A stretch of 64,000 nt of DNA from JAIQFR01 sp041494445 (lineage in GTDB: Bacteria > Acidobacteriota > Polarisedimenticolia > Polarisedimenticolales > JAIQFR01). Below the pieces are notes generated by a model. That model was not told the DNA's origin, did not search any database, and saw only the letters and a program-made list of their open reading frames with translations. Below are positions 8,474 through 16,810 of this stretch, one piece after another. The DNA lies in NCBI GenBank assembly GCA_041494445.1, contig JBGQAU010000003.1:1-64000 (forward strand), read 5' to 3'. Both the position numbers and the translations under genes were made by a program. The stretch's first letter is position 1; every line of letters starts with the position of its first letter.

Positions 8474-8509
8474 CCCGGCTCGCGAAGCAGCGAGGCGCGG
8501 CGAGCCGGG
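8474..8509 (-). other. Intercistronic hairpin in the Abi cluster
   Basis: Perfect 10-bp inverted repeat, CCCGGCTCGC at 8474-8483 and GCGAGCCGGG at 8500-8509, with a 16-nt loop. It lies in the 75-bp gap between the Abi-C-type gene and the ApeA-like gene. There is no U-run, so it is not a classical terminator. It could protect an mRNA end, attenuate read-through or limit translation of the downstream nuclease. Confidence 0.5.
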
Positions 8510-8537
8510 CTCCTCTGTTACCTATCTCCCCGACCGC

Positions 8538-9371
8538 TCAACCTCCTGTTGCCTTCGCCACCTTTCGCGCGTCCCAGGTCTCTAACACGAATATTGCCAG
8601 GGTGTGGGCTGCGTGCACAGCGAGTCTTGCGTGTCGAGGTGAGGGCCGATACGGGCGGCGGCCTCGGCCATGCGCGGACCCCACGTGAGTTCGGAGCGCC
8701 CCTAGGCCATCAACGATCGAAGTCAACCCGGACAGGATTCGCTTCAGGTCGTCGTCGGCCAGTTGGGAGGGGTCCAGCCCCAGGTGAGCCTGGACGACTT
8801 TCCACAGCGGCTTGATGGACTGGTCAGTCGGAGGCGTGAGTCCCTCATCCTCGATACAGACGTGACACAGGGACTCGACGCTCGCGCAGGCGGCAGTGAT
8901 AGCGGCGCCCGGGTCTGTTTCGACGCTGGCCAGCGCCCGTTGGGACTCCATCTCGAGCGCTCCAAGGTCGCGAGATCGGAGAATCGACTCCAATGAGCGA
9001 GTTGGCACCCCTGCTTTGACCCTTAGAATCTTTCCGCCCGTATGATAGCTGAGCCCAAATCTCGCGAGCACGTCACGGACACGCTGGCGGGATCTGTCCA
9101 GATTGTCCTGCGTATCGTCACACCGGGGTCGATCGACCTCCATGAACTCTTCCAGCACCCCACCGAGGACTGCCAACGCATCGGTGCCCGAATCGGCGCT
9201 CGCGCGTCCTAGCCACCGGGCACACTTATCCTGACAGTTACCCTCCGGGGGGTCGCCTGGCGCACCCTTCTCCATGAACAGGCTGTCAAGGCGGCGGTGG
9301 CTGTAGTAGTGGGCGCCGAGAACCTCGCCCACGGTCACCCTGACAGGAATGGGAATACTCGTTTGATTCAT
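8538..9371 (-). CDS. Abortive infection family protein (Abi C-terminal domain)
   Basis: A 277-residue protein from ATG 9371. The C-terminal ~130 residues match the abortive-infection C-terminal domain pattern: VETDPGAAITAACASVESLC, then a linker with PLWKVVQAHLGLDPS, then LSGLTSIVDGLGALRTHVGSAHGRG. The last segment contains R-x6-H (R227 to H234), a HEPN-like arrangement that may be catalytic. The protein ends in a helical LAVHAAHTLAIFVLETW. Such proteins are found as phage-induced growth-arrest factors. The gene sits between an AbiJ-NTD4-type gene and the ApeA-like gene on the same strand. Confidence 0.75.
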   Translation of the reverse strand: MNQTSIPIPVRVTVGEVLGAHYYSHRRLDSLFMEKGAPGDPPEGNCQDKCARWLGRASADSGTDALAVLGGVLEEFMEVDRPRCDDTQDNLDRSRQRVRDVLARFGLSYHTGGKILRVKAGVPTRSLESILRSRDLGALEMESQRALASVETDPGAAITAACASVESLCHVCIEDEGLTPPTDQSIKPLWKVVQAHLGLDPSQLADDDLKRILSGLTSIVDGLGALRTHVGSAHGRGRRPYRPSPRHARLAVHAAHTLAIFVLETWDARKVAKATGG

Positions 9372-9484
9372 CGCGCTATTCAGATCCGGCTAGACGATCC
9401 AGCTGACCCACCGGCGGGACCGGCGCGGGCGCCGCGCTGTTTGGAACGCCCGTGATAGGCCGGACCGTCAGCTTGGCGCGCGCG

Positions 9485-10330
9485 TTAGACGTCAGCCCCC
9501 TTGGCGGCTCTAAGTTTCTTCTCCAGGTACGTGGCGACGCCAGCCGCCGTGATTACTGCGAGTTCGGCTTCTTCGTAGGAAGGTGGCCGACCTTCCCGCA
9601 AGTGCCGCCCCATTTCAGAGGCGTAGCCCCACAGTCTTTTCAGTCCTTCATCCAGAGGTCGCGGAACGAGCCCGGGGTGGCGATCGATGATCTCGCCAAG
9701 CGTGGCCCTTTGATCGCCACAGGCCTCCCGTGCGACACATTCAACCGCAGCCATTCCGTGCTGCATCGCCCCTGTGACGTCCGGTTCGGGCCGACGGGCT
9801 AGGTCGCGCAACGCCTCATGAATCTCCGTCGCCGCGGTGTTGAGTCCGGCCGCCGCGAGATCGTCGGCAGCTGGCCGCACCGCAGCCTCAAACGCTTCGG
9901 GACCCCGCACTTCAATCCGACCGTCGATCAGCTGCCAGCCGATACCCGCCTTCACGAAGAAAGCATTGACGCGTCTTGCGAATGAATCGTCGGCCCTTTC
10001 TGCGTCCGGTTCACGAAAGGCAGCACTCGCTTGACGCTTGAGGCTGGCATGGATTGCTTCAATGATGTCGTAGACTTCGAACCAGGAACAAGCATCGAGG
10101 AACTGGCGCACTTCCCAATCGACGTTGGGAAAGGGCGACCAGTTGCTATCGTCCGGCCGACGCATCAGGACATCGCAGGCGATCGCCCGAACCTCGTGGG
10201 GGCCGAGGCCTGCGCCGTATGCGAAGTCGACTACGAGACCACGCAGATCGTGTGGCGCGTCGCGGCGCACGGTAATTTCTGCCGGTTTGGGCGCAAAGCC
10301 GTGACGTTCGGAGAAGGTCTTATCATCCAC
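9485..10330 (-). CDS. AbiJ-NTD4 domain protein, abortive-infection-like
   Basis: A 281-residue protein beginning FSERHGF near its start, then ITVRRDAPHDLR, RPDDSNWSPFPNVDWEV and WFEVYDIIEAIH, the signature of the AbiJ N-terminal domain 4. The C-terminal half (GIGWQLIDGRIEVRGPEAFE, EIHEALRDLARRPEPDVTGA, LWGYASEMGRHLREG) is the usual accompanying helical domain. Start is GTG 10330, with GAGAGGG about 9 nt upstream. It is the first gene of the three-gene defence-like run. Family members are predicted toxins or effectors of abortive infection; the exact activity is unknown. Confidence 0.75.
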   Translation of the reverse strand: MDDKTFSERHGFAPKPAEITVRRDAPHDLRGLVVDFAYGAGLGPHEVRAIACDVLMRRPDDSNWSPFPNVDWEVRQFLDACSWFEVYDIIEAIHASLKRQASAAFREPDAERADDSFARRVNAFFVKAGIGWQLIDGRIEVRGPEAFEAAVRPAADDLAAAGLNTAATEIHEALRDLARRPEPDVTGAMQHGMAAVECVAREACGDQRATLGEIIDRHPGLVPRPLDEGLKRLWGYASEMGRHLREGRPPSYEEAELAVITAAGVATYLEKKLRAAKGADV

Positions 10331-10654
10331 CTCTTGTGCCCTCTCTCCTGCGTCAACCCTGCACCTGACCCGCCGCCCTGCGGCTCAGCCCGACGGATCC
10401 CTCGCTGTCGGGGAGCATACGCCGGTCGTGCTCGAAGTGGAAACGGCTCTCCGCCGGCCGCTCAGAGCGAGAGAGCCCCCGTGGCGCGGCGGTCGCTGTA
10501 AACCACTTCCGCCGGCCAGACCACGGCGGCGGAGAGCGCGACGGGTTCTTCTGGACGAAAAAGGTCGCGAGTTTCGCGGAGGTGAGCGCGGAAAAGCTTG
10601 AGAATCCAGGCTCGGCCTGTTCACCACTCCCCGGGTTTTGTAGTCGAGTGGTTT
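10331..10654. other. Intergenic stretch at the island border
   Basis: No gene with a ribosome binding site is evident. A plus-strand open reading near 10500-10600 (VNHFRRPDHGGG, FFWTKKVASFAEV) looks mildly protein-like and could be a gene remnant, but it has no start signal. A 7-bp inverted repeat (ACCACTC / GAGTGGT) lies at about 10623-10653, just before the tRNA-like fragment. Confidence 0.3.
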
Positions 10655-10678
10655 GGCTCCCGAACCGGGACTCGAACT
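10655..10678 (-). other. tRNA 3'-end-like fragment
   Basis: Read on the minus strand, these 24 nt contain a T-loop (TTCGAGT), a CCCGG stem strand, a 7-nt acceptor-like strand and a terminal GCCA. That is the form of the last quarter of a tRNA gene. The preceding sequence does not pair to complete the T-arm and no anticodon arm is present. Integrating elements often leave such 3'-end duplicates, so this may be a relic attachment site. No second copy was noticed in the window. Confidence 0.35.
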
Positions 10679-10691
10679 ATCGACGCGGTGG

Positions 10692-11099
10692 TTACGACTC
10701 GATCGCCTTCCCGCAGTACCGGCAGAGCTTCGCGGCGGCCTTGATCGTCTCCGCGCAGTAAGGGCACGCGCGCGTCGCTCCCGGCGCGGGCGATGGGGCG
10801 CTCGGGTCGCGCGCCTGGGCTCCCTCGATCAGCTCCTTGATCCGGACGGCGTCCCTCTTGCGGTGGCCGTGGCTCGCGATCGGGTCGGAGCCGCCCGACG
10901 ACTCGATCAGGATGTCGGACCAGAGGACACCGGTCTCGATCCGGACCGATGCGATCCGGTTCAGGTGGATGCTGATCTCGTTCTTCGTGAACAGCGTGCG
11001 CGTGCGCTTCACGACGAACGTGTCCCCCACCTCGATCACCGTGGGGAACAGGTGGTTTCCCTTAGTCAGGCGGCTCGCGGCGAACGTCTCGACGGGCAT
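10692..11099 (-). CDS. PH-like domain protein with C-terminal zinc ribbon
   Basis: A 135-residue protein from ATG 11099. The first ~85 residues have alternating beta strands typical of short bacterial PH domains (FPTVIEVGDTFVVKRTR, then ISIHLNRIASVRIETGVLW). The C-terminus is a compact zinc ribbon, CPYC with C112 and C115, then CRYC with C126 and C129. No membrane segment is seen. It begins 12 bp past the stop of the glucan phosphorylase gene and is probably co-transcribed with it. Function not established; PH plus ribbon suggests an adaptor. Confidence 0.65.
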   Translation of the reverse strand: MPVETFAASRLTKGNHLFPTVIEVGDTFVVKRTRTLFTKNEISIHLNRIASVRIETGVLWSDILIESSGGSDPIASHGHRKRDAVRIKELIEGAQARDPSAPSPAPGATRACPYCAETIKAAAKLCRYCGKAIES

Positions 11100-11111
11100 G
11101 GTGGCTCCGAT

Positions 11112-13670
11112 CTACGCCCATGCGATCAGGCCGGTCTCGTGCGTCCGGCCGAGGTCCTCGTGCCGCGGCAGCACGCGGACGGTGAGCCCCTGCGTCCCGC
11201 TGGTCCGGCAGGGCATCTTGACGGAGAACGTGAGTCCGCCGGCGGGGTCCTGCCCCGCGGGCGCCATCTCCACGGCCTCGGGCTCGACGATCTCGCGGCT
11301 CTCGCGGAGCTTCCCGAGGTAGACCTGCACCGCGAGGTCGGCGGCGTCGAGCCCCCCGGTCTCGATCCAGGCCTTGACCTCGAACTGCATCCCGACCCGC
11401 GTATCCTCCGGCAGGACGATCTCGACGCGGAGGACGCGGACGCCGCCCCAGGCCCTGCGCACCCGCTCCTTCCAGCGGGCCAGCTCCCGGGCACGCCGGT
11501 AGCCGTCCTCCTCGAACCGCGCGCGCCGCTCCTGGGCCGGGCCGTACGCCGCGACCATGTACTGGTGGACCATCCGGTTCGTGTTGAAGACCGGACACAG
11601 CTCTCCCATGGCGGTCTTCATCAGGGAGATCCAGCCCCGGGGCAGATGGTCGGCGCCGCGCGTGTAGAACAGCGGCACCACCTCGACCTCGAGGAGATCG
11701 CAGAGCGCGCCCGCCTCGACGCGGTCCTGGTAGTCGAGGTCGCGGTAGTCCTCCCCTTTCCCGATCCCCCAACCGGTGCGCTGCGAGCAGGCCTCGTCCC
11801 ACCATCCGTCGAGGATGCTGAGGTTCAAGGCACCGTTGAACGCCGCCTTCATCCCGCTGGTCCCGCTGGCCTCCATCGGGCGCCGCGGCGTGTTGAGCCA
11901 GACGTCCACCCCCTGCACGAGGTAGCGGGCGACCACCTGGTCGTAGTCCTCGATGAACACCAGCCGGCGCCGGAACTCGGGCCGCCTCGCCAGCTGGATG
12001 ATCTCCCGGATCAGCTGTTTCCCGGGCTCGTCTCTCGGGTGCGCCTTCCCGGCGAACACGATCTGGACCGGGCGACCGGGCGCGTTCAGGATCCGCTCGA
12101 GGCGCGCGGGGTCCCGCAGCAGCAGCGTCCCCCGCTTGTACGTCGCGAACCGCCGCGCGAAGCCGATGGTCAGCGCCTCGGGGTCGAGGACGTCCTCCGC
12201 CTGGGCGATCTCCGACATGCCCGCGCCCCGCGCCTCGAGCTGCGCCGCCAGCCGCCGGCGCGCGAACGCGACCAAGCGCTCGCGCCGCCGCTCGTGGGTC
12301 CTCCACAGCTCCTCCCCCGGGATCTGCTCGCCGCGCGCCCAGACCCGCGTGTCGCCCGGCTCCTCGGACCAGCACGGGCCGAGGTACCGGTCGTACAGGT
12401 TTCGCATCTCGTCGGAGATCCAGGACTGCGGATGGACCCCGTTGGTGACGTGCGTGATCGGGATCTCGTCCAGGGGGACGCCGGGCCAGGCCTCCTGCCA
12501 CATCGCCCGGGAGACCTTCCCGTGCAGCCGGCTCACCCCGTTGGCGAACCCCGAGGTCCTGATCGCGAGCACGGCCATGTTGAACCGCTCGTCCTGACGG
12601 CCGGGGTGGATCCTGCCGAGGTCGAGGAACGGCTCGCGCTCGAGCGAGAGCTCGGCGCGGAACGGCGCGAAGTAACGCTCCATGAGGTCCGGCTCGAACA
12701 CGTCGATGCCCGCCGGCACCGGCGTGTGCGTCGTGAAGACTCCGCTGGCCGCCGCCACCTCCAGCGCCTCCCGGAACGCGAGGCCGTGTTCCTTCATCAG
12801 AAGGCGCACCCGCTCGAGGCCGAGGAACGCGCAGTGCCCCTCGTTCATGTGGAACACCCGGGGCCTCAGACCCAGGGCATCGAGGGCCCGCACGCCTCCG
12901 ATCCCCAGGACGATCTCCTGCCGGATCCGCATCTCGCTGTCGCCGCCGTACAGCTCGGCGGTGACGTCCTGGAGGTCCGGCGGGTTCTCGACGAGGTTGG
13001 CGTCGAGCAGCACCAGCGTCACCCGGCCGACCTCGGCCCGCCACGGCCGCAACACCAGAGGCCGCCCCGCGAGGTCCACGGTGATCCGGACCGGCCGGTT
13101 CCGCTCTCCGTGGAACGGCCGCACCGGCAGAACGGAGAAATCGTTGACCGGGTAGCGCTCCTGCTGCCACCCCTCCGCGGTGAGGTACTGCCGGAAGTAC
13201 CCGTTCTGGTAGAGGAGCCCGACCCCGACGAGCGGGAGGCCCAGCTCGCTCGCCGACTTCAGGTGGTCGCCGGCGAGGATGCCGAGACCCCCAGAGTAGA
13301 TCGGCAGGCTCTCCGTCAGGCCGAATTCCATGGAGAAATACGCGACCTCGGGGGTCGCCCAGGCCCCGTACCTCCTCTGGTGCCAGGTCCCGGCGCCCGC
13401 GACGTACTCCCCGAGAGCCGCCGCCACACGGTCCATGTGCGCGAGGAACGCCTCGTCCTGGGCCGCCTCCTGGAGCCGCTCCTGCCGGATGCTCCCGAGC
13501 ATCAGGACGGGGTTGTGCCCGCTCTCCTCCCAGAGGTCGCGGTCGAGCCTGCGGAACAGGCTGATCGTCTCGTGGTCCCAGGACCACCTAAGGTTGTAGG
13601 CGACCTCCTCGAGCGCGGCCAGGCGCTCGGGGAGCGCGGGCTTCACGTGAAACGTCTTGACGGGGCGCAT
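11112..13670 (-). CDS. glgP: Alpha-glucan phosphorylase (GT35, long N-terminal type)
   Basis: An 852-residue enzyme that releases glucose-1-phosphate from storage glucans using PLP. The N-terminus (LEEVAYNLRWSWDHETISL) belongs to the alpha-glucan phosphorylase group with an extra N-terminal domain. The segment EASGTSGMKAAFNGALNLSI near residue 600, followed by LDGWWDEA, is the conserved substrate and PLP region. A C-terminal beta-rich extension (IVLPEDTRVGMQFEVKAWIE) is typical of this group. ATG 13670 has GGGAG 6 nt upstream; an ATG two codons earlier is too close to that site. The PH/zinc-ribbon gene follows 12 bp downstream. Confidence 0.92.
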   Translation of the reverse strand: MRPVKTFHVKPALPERLAALEEVAYNLRWSWDHETISLFRRLDRDLWEESGHNPVLMLGSIRQERLQEAAQDEAFLAHMDRVAAALGEYVAGAGTWHQRRYGAWATPEVAYFSMEFGLTESLPIYSGGLGILAGDHLKSASELGLPLVGVGLLYQNGYFRQYLTAEGWQQERYPVNDFSVLPVRPFHGERNRPVRITVDLAGRPLVLRPWRAEVGRVTLVLLDANLVENPPDLQDVTAELYGGDSEMRIRQEIVLGIGGVRALDALGLRPRVFHMNEGHCAFLGLERVRLLMKEHGLAFREALEVAAASGVFTTHTPVPAGIDVFEPDLMERYFAPFRAELSLEREPFLDLGRIHPGRQDERFNMAVLAIRTSGFANGVSRLHGKVSRAMWQEAWPGVPLDEIPITHVTNGVHPQSWISDEMRNLYDRYLGPCWSEEPGDTRVWARGEQIPGEELWRTHERRRERLVAFARRRLAAQLEARGAGMSEIAQAEDVLDPEALTIGFARRFATYKRGTLLLRDPARLERILNAPGRPVQIVFAGKAHPRDEPGKQLIREIIQLARRPEFRRRLVFIEDYDQVVARYLVQGVDVWLNTPRRPMEASGTSGMKAAFNGALNLSILDGWWDEACSQRTGWGIGKGEDYRDLDYQDRVEAGALCDLLEVEVVPLFYTRGADHLPRGWISLMKTAMGELCPVFNTNRMVHQYMVAAYGPAQERRARFEEDGYRRARELARWKERVRRAWGGVRVLRVEIVLPEDTRVGMQFEVKAWIETGGLDAADLAVQVYLGKLRESREIVEPEAVEMAPAGQDPAGGLTFSVKMPCRTSGTQGLTVRVLPRHEDLGRTHETGLIAWA

Positions 13671-13738
13671 GGGCATCTCCCGAAGGGGTGGCGCCCAGCA
13701 TAGGAACACCGGTTCCGCGGTGTCAAATCGGAAAGCCG

Positions 13739-14809
13739 CTAGGACGGCTTCGCCCGGCCGTACTGCAACGGCCAGTAATCGATCTCGACGCCGAGCGCCT
13801 CGGCGGCGTGGAGCGGCCAGTACGGATCGCGAAGTAGCTGCCGCGCGAGGAAGACCGCGTCGGCCTTGCCCGTCGCGACGATCTCCTCCGCCTGCGCGGG
13901 CTCCGTGATGAGCCCGACGGCGCCCGTCGCGATCCCCGCGCCCTTGCGGACCGCCTCCGCGAACGGGACCTGGTAGCCGGGACCCAACGCGACCTTCGCG
14001 TGAGGCACCGCTCCGCCGCTCGAGCAGTCCACGAGGTCCACACCGACCGCCTTGAGCCGCCGCGCGAACTCGATCGCCTGAGGGAGGTCCCATCCGCCCT
14101 CCACCCAGTCGGTCGCGGAGATCCTCGCGAAGAGCGGCAGATGGGCGGGCCACGCCTCGCGCACCGCCTTCGCCACCTCGAGAGGGAAGCGCATCCGGTT
14201 CTCGAGGCTGCCGCCGTAATCGTCCGTCCTCCGGTTCGAGAGCGGCGACAGGAACTGGTGCAGGAGGTAGCCGTGGGCCATGTGGATCTCGACCGCCTCG
14301 AGCCCGCCGAGCCGCGCGAAGCGCGCCGCGTCGGAGAAACGCTCCACGAGCGAAGCGATGTCCTCGACGCTCAGCTCCTTCGGCACCGCGTCCGCGTCGT
14401 CGAACGGGATCGGGCTCGGCGCGACGGGCCGCCAGCCCCCCTCCGCCTCCGGGACCTGGCCGGTCCCCCGCCACGGCGCACGGGTCGAGGCCTTGCGCCC
14501 CGCGTGGGCCAGCTGGATCGCCGGGACGGCCCCCTGGCTCTTCACGAAGCTCGCGAGCGAGCCGAACGCCTCCCCGTGCGCCTCGGACCAGAGCCCCGAA
14601 TCGGAGGGGCTGATCCGTCCCCACGGGGCGACCGCGGTCGCCTCGACCATCACGAGGCCCGCGCCGCCGACGGCGCGGCTCCCGAGGTGCACGAGGTGCC
14701 AGTCCGTGGGGAAGCCGTCGTGGCTCGAGTACTGGCACATCGGGGAGACGAAGATCCGGTTGCGGAACACGACGTCACGGAGCTTCCAAGGGGAAAAGAG
14801 CACGCTCAC
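13739..14809 (-). CDS. Old yellow enzyme family NADH:flavin oxidoreductase (YqjM-like)
   Basis: A 356-residue FMN-dependent ene-reductase. SPMCQYSS places C25 at the position of the redox-tuning Cys of the YqjM subgroup. IHMAHGYLLHQFLSPLSN and RTDDYGGS are the FMN-barrel motifs, and ATGAVGLITEP and the later LARQLLRDPYWP complete the phosphate-binding and C-terminal signatures. The start is GTG 14809 with AGGAGG 8 nt upstream. It diverges from the ECF transporter genes at 14894. The substrate (an activated alkene) is not predictable from sequence. Confidence 0.9.
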   Translation of the reverse strand: MSVLFSPWKLRDVVFRNRIFVSPMCQYSSHDGFPTDWHLVHLGSRAVGGAGLVMVEATAVAPWGRISPSDSGLWSEAHGEAFGSLASFVKSQGAVPAIQLAHAGRKASTRAPWRGTGQVPEAEGGWRPVAPSPIPFDDADAVPKELSVEDIASLVERFSDAARFARLGGLEAVEIHMAHGYLLHQFLSPLSNRRTDDYGGSLENRMRFPLEVAKAVREAWPAHLPLFARISATDWVEGGWDLPQAIEFARRLKAVGVDLVDCSSGGAVPHAKVALGPGYQVPFAEAVRKGAGIATGAVGLITEPAQAEEIVATGKADAVFLARQLLRDPYWPLHAAEALGVEIDYWPLQYGRAKPS

Positions 14810-14893
14810 GGCCGACCCTCCTGACGCTGTTGTATATTCTTCGGCCCGGACAGTTTCTCTCGGACCGGTCGCGCGATCAAGGACTCTCGGACG

Positions 14894-16810
14894 ATGCACA
14901 TTCCGGACTCGGCGGTCAGTCCCGCCACGTCCCTCCTGGCCGGGGCCGCGATGCTCCCCGTCTGGTACGCCGCGGCGCGACGGCTCAAGGCGACGCTCGC
15001 GACCCGCCGCGTGCCGCTCCTCGCCGCCGGCGCCGCGTTCTGCTTCACGATCATGATGTTCAACATCCCCGTGCCGGGCGGGACCACGGTCCACGCCGTG
15101 GGCGGCGTGCTGCTCGCCGTCCTCCTGGGACCCTGGGCGGCGGTGATGGGGATGACGGTCACCCTCGCGATCCAGGCGCTGTTCTTCGCCGACGGCGGCG
15201 TGCTCGCGATCGGCGCGAACTGCCTGGCGATGGCGTTCGCGATGCCGTTCGCGGGCTACGCGGCGTACCGCGTCGCCGCCGGTGGCGCGGCCGCGGATTC
15301 GCGACGGCGCGCGGTCGCGGCGGGGATCGGCGCGTACGTCGGGGTGAACGTCGCGGCGCTCGTCGTGGCCGTGATCCTCGGCGTCCAGCCCCTTCTCCAC
15401 CACGACGCCGCGGGGCACGCGCTGTACTTCCCGTTCGGGCTCTCCCTCACCGTGCCGGCGATGATGATCGCGCACCTGACGGTCGCGGGACTTGGCGAGG
15501 CCGCGCTCACCTTCCTCGCCGTGCGGTACCTGCAGAAGGCACGCATCCCCCTCGCGGACCCTCAGGCCGCGGGGACCGCGGCGGGCCGGCCGGGTGTCGA
15601 GTGGCTCCTGGCGGGACTCGGGGTGCTGATCGCGCTGACTCCCCTGGGGCTCCTCGCGAAGGGCTCGACCTGGGGCGAGGAATCCGTCGAGGACCTCCAC
15701 GGCGTTCCGGGATCCATTCCGTTCCCCGATTACCTGAGCGGCCATGGCCCGCTCGCGTACTGTGTATCGGGGCTCGTCGGCGCCGTCGCCGTCGGTATGC
15801 TCCTCTACGCGACGGGACGGCTGCTCGCGCGCCGCCGGCGGCCCCCGGCGGACGGCCCGCCGCCGGGAGGATCCGGTATCGGACCGGGACCCGGCTCGAT
15901 CCCCGACTGGCTTCGGACCGACGCAGGTGCCGGCGGCCGCGAGGAAAGCGGGCACCGGCGCGGCGCCCTGCCGCTCTTCCGCGGGCGGGACTTCGTCGAG
16001 AAATCGCTGGCCGACCTCGCCGAGAGCGCGCGGACGGCGCTCGTCGCCGAGACGTGGGCTCGGCGCGACGGATTGCTCCAGCGGCTCGACCCGCGTGCGA
16101 AGGTCGTCGCTCTTCTCGGGTTCGTGGTGCTGACCGCTTTCCTCCGGAATCCCTGGACGCTCCTGGCGCTCGTGGCGCTCGTCACGGCGCTCGCGGCGGT
16201 CTCGCGAATCCCCGTCGGGGTCCTCCACCGCCGCGTGTGGCTGTCGGTGCCCCTCGCGGTGGGAGCGGTCACGCTTCCCGCCGTCCTGAGCGCCGTCACC
16301 CCGGGCCGGGCGCTCGTCGTCCTCTCGCGGGACCCGTACCTGGCCGTCACCGCTCCAGGGGTAGCGCAGGCCGGGCTTCTCGCGCTCAGGGTCGGGGTCG
16401 CGGTGTCGTTCGTGGTCCTCCTGGCGCTGACGACGCCCTGGAACGACCTGATGCGTGGCCTCGGGGCGCTCGGGGTCCCGCGGTCGTTCCTTACCGTCCT
16501 GGCGATGGCGTACCGGTACCTTGGGGTGCTCTCCCACTCCGCGTACGAGACGTTCGTCGCGCGGAAGAGCCGGACGGTGGGACGCGCGCGCTCGCGGGAG
16601 CGGCGCGGGTTCCTGGGCGGCGCGGCGGGGGGATTGCTCGGAAGGACGCTGGCGCTGGGCGAGGAGGTCCACGCGGCGATGATCGCCCGGGGATTCGGCG
16701 GCGACGCACGGTCGCTCGCGTCGCTGCGTCTCACGGCGGCCGACGCGGCGTGGCTGGCGGCGATGGCGATGATCGCCCTCCTCGCCGCCTTCTGGGGGAC
16801 GCTTGGCTAG
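14894..16810 (+). CDS. Fused CbiM-PDGLE-CbiQ subunit of a nickel/cobalt ECF transporter
   Basis: A 638-residue membrane protein joining three transporter parts. Residues 1-~220 are CbiM/NikM, starting with MHIPD, whose first two residues coordinate the metal, with the conserved FNIPVPGGTTVHAVGG loop. Residues ~230-320 are a small PDGLE/CbiN-like segment (GLLAKGSTWGEESVEDLHG). Residues ~385-638 are CbiQ (LDPRAKVVALLGFVVLTAF, RSFLTVLAMAYRYLGV, ALGEEVHAAMIARGFGG), which couples to the ATPase. The three parts are usually separate genes. The ATPase gene overlaps its 3' end by 8 nt. No metal riboswitch was recognised upstream. Confidence 0.88.
   Translation: MHIPDSAVSPATSLLAGAAMLPVWYAAARRLKATLATRRVPLLAAGAAFCFTIMMFNIPVPGGTTVHAVGGVLLAVLLGPWAAVMGMTVTLAIQALFFADGGVLAIGANCLAMAFAMPFAGYAAYRVAAGGAAADSRRRAVAAGIGAYVGVNVAALVVAVILGVQPLLHHDAAGHALYFPFGLSLTVPAMMIAHLTVAGLGEAALTFLAVRYLQKARIPLADPQAAGTAAGRPGVEWLLAGLGVLIALTPLGLLAKGSTWGEESVEDLHGVPGSIPFPDYLSGHGPLAYCVSGLVGAVAVGMLLYATGRLLARRRRPPADGPPPGGSGIGPGPGSIPDWLRTDAGAGGREESGHRRGALPLFRGRDFVEKSLADLAESARTALVAETWARRDGLLQRLDPRAKVVALLGFVVLTAFLRNPWTLLALVALVTALAAVSRIPVGVLHRRVWLSVPLAVGAVTLPAVLSAVTPGRALVVLSRDPYLAVTAPGVAQAGLLALRVGVAVSFVVLLALTTPWNDLMRGLGALGVPRSFLTVLAMAYRYLGVLSHSAYETFVARKSRTVGRARSRERRGFLGGAAGGLLGRTLALGEEVHAAMIARGFGGDARSLASLRLTAADAAWLAAMAMIALLAAFWGTLG

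Noticed and set aside
10655..10678. Complete tRNA gene
   Set aside because: Only the T-loop and acceptor 3' strand are recognisable; the T-arm 5' strand does not pair and no anticodon arm is present.
10653..13703. 1016-codon open frame on the plus strand opposite the glucan phosphorylase gene
   Set aside because: It is a high-GC antisense shadow: Arg/Pro/Leu/Val-rich with no recognisable domain, no ribosome site, and a true conserved enzyme on the other strand.
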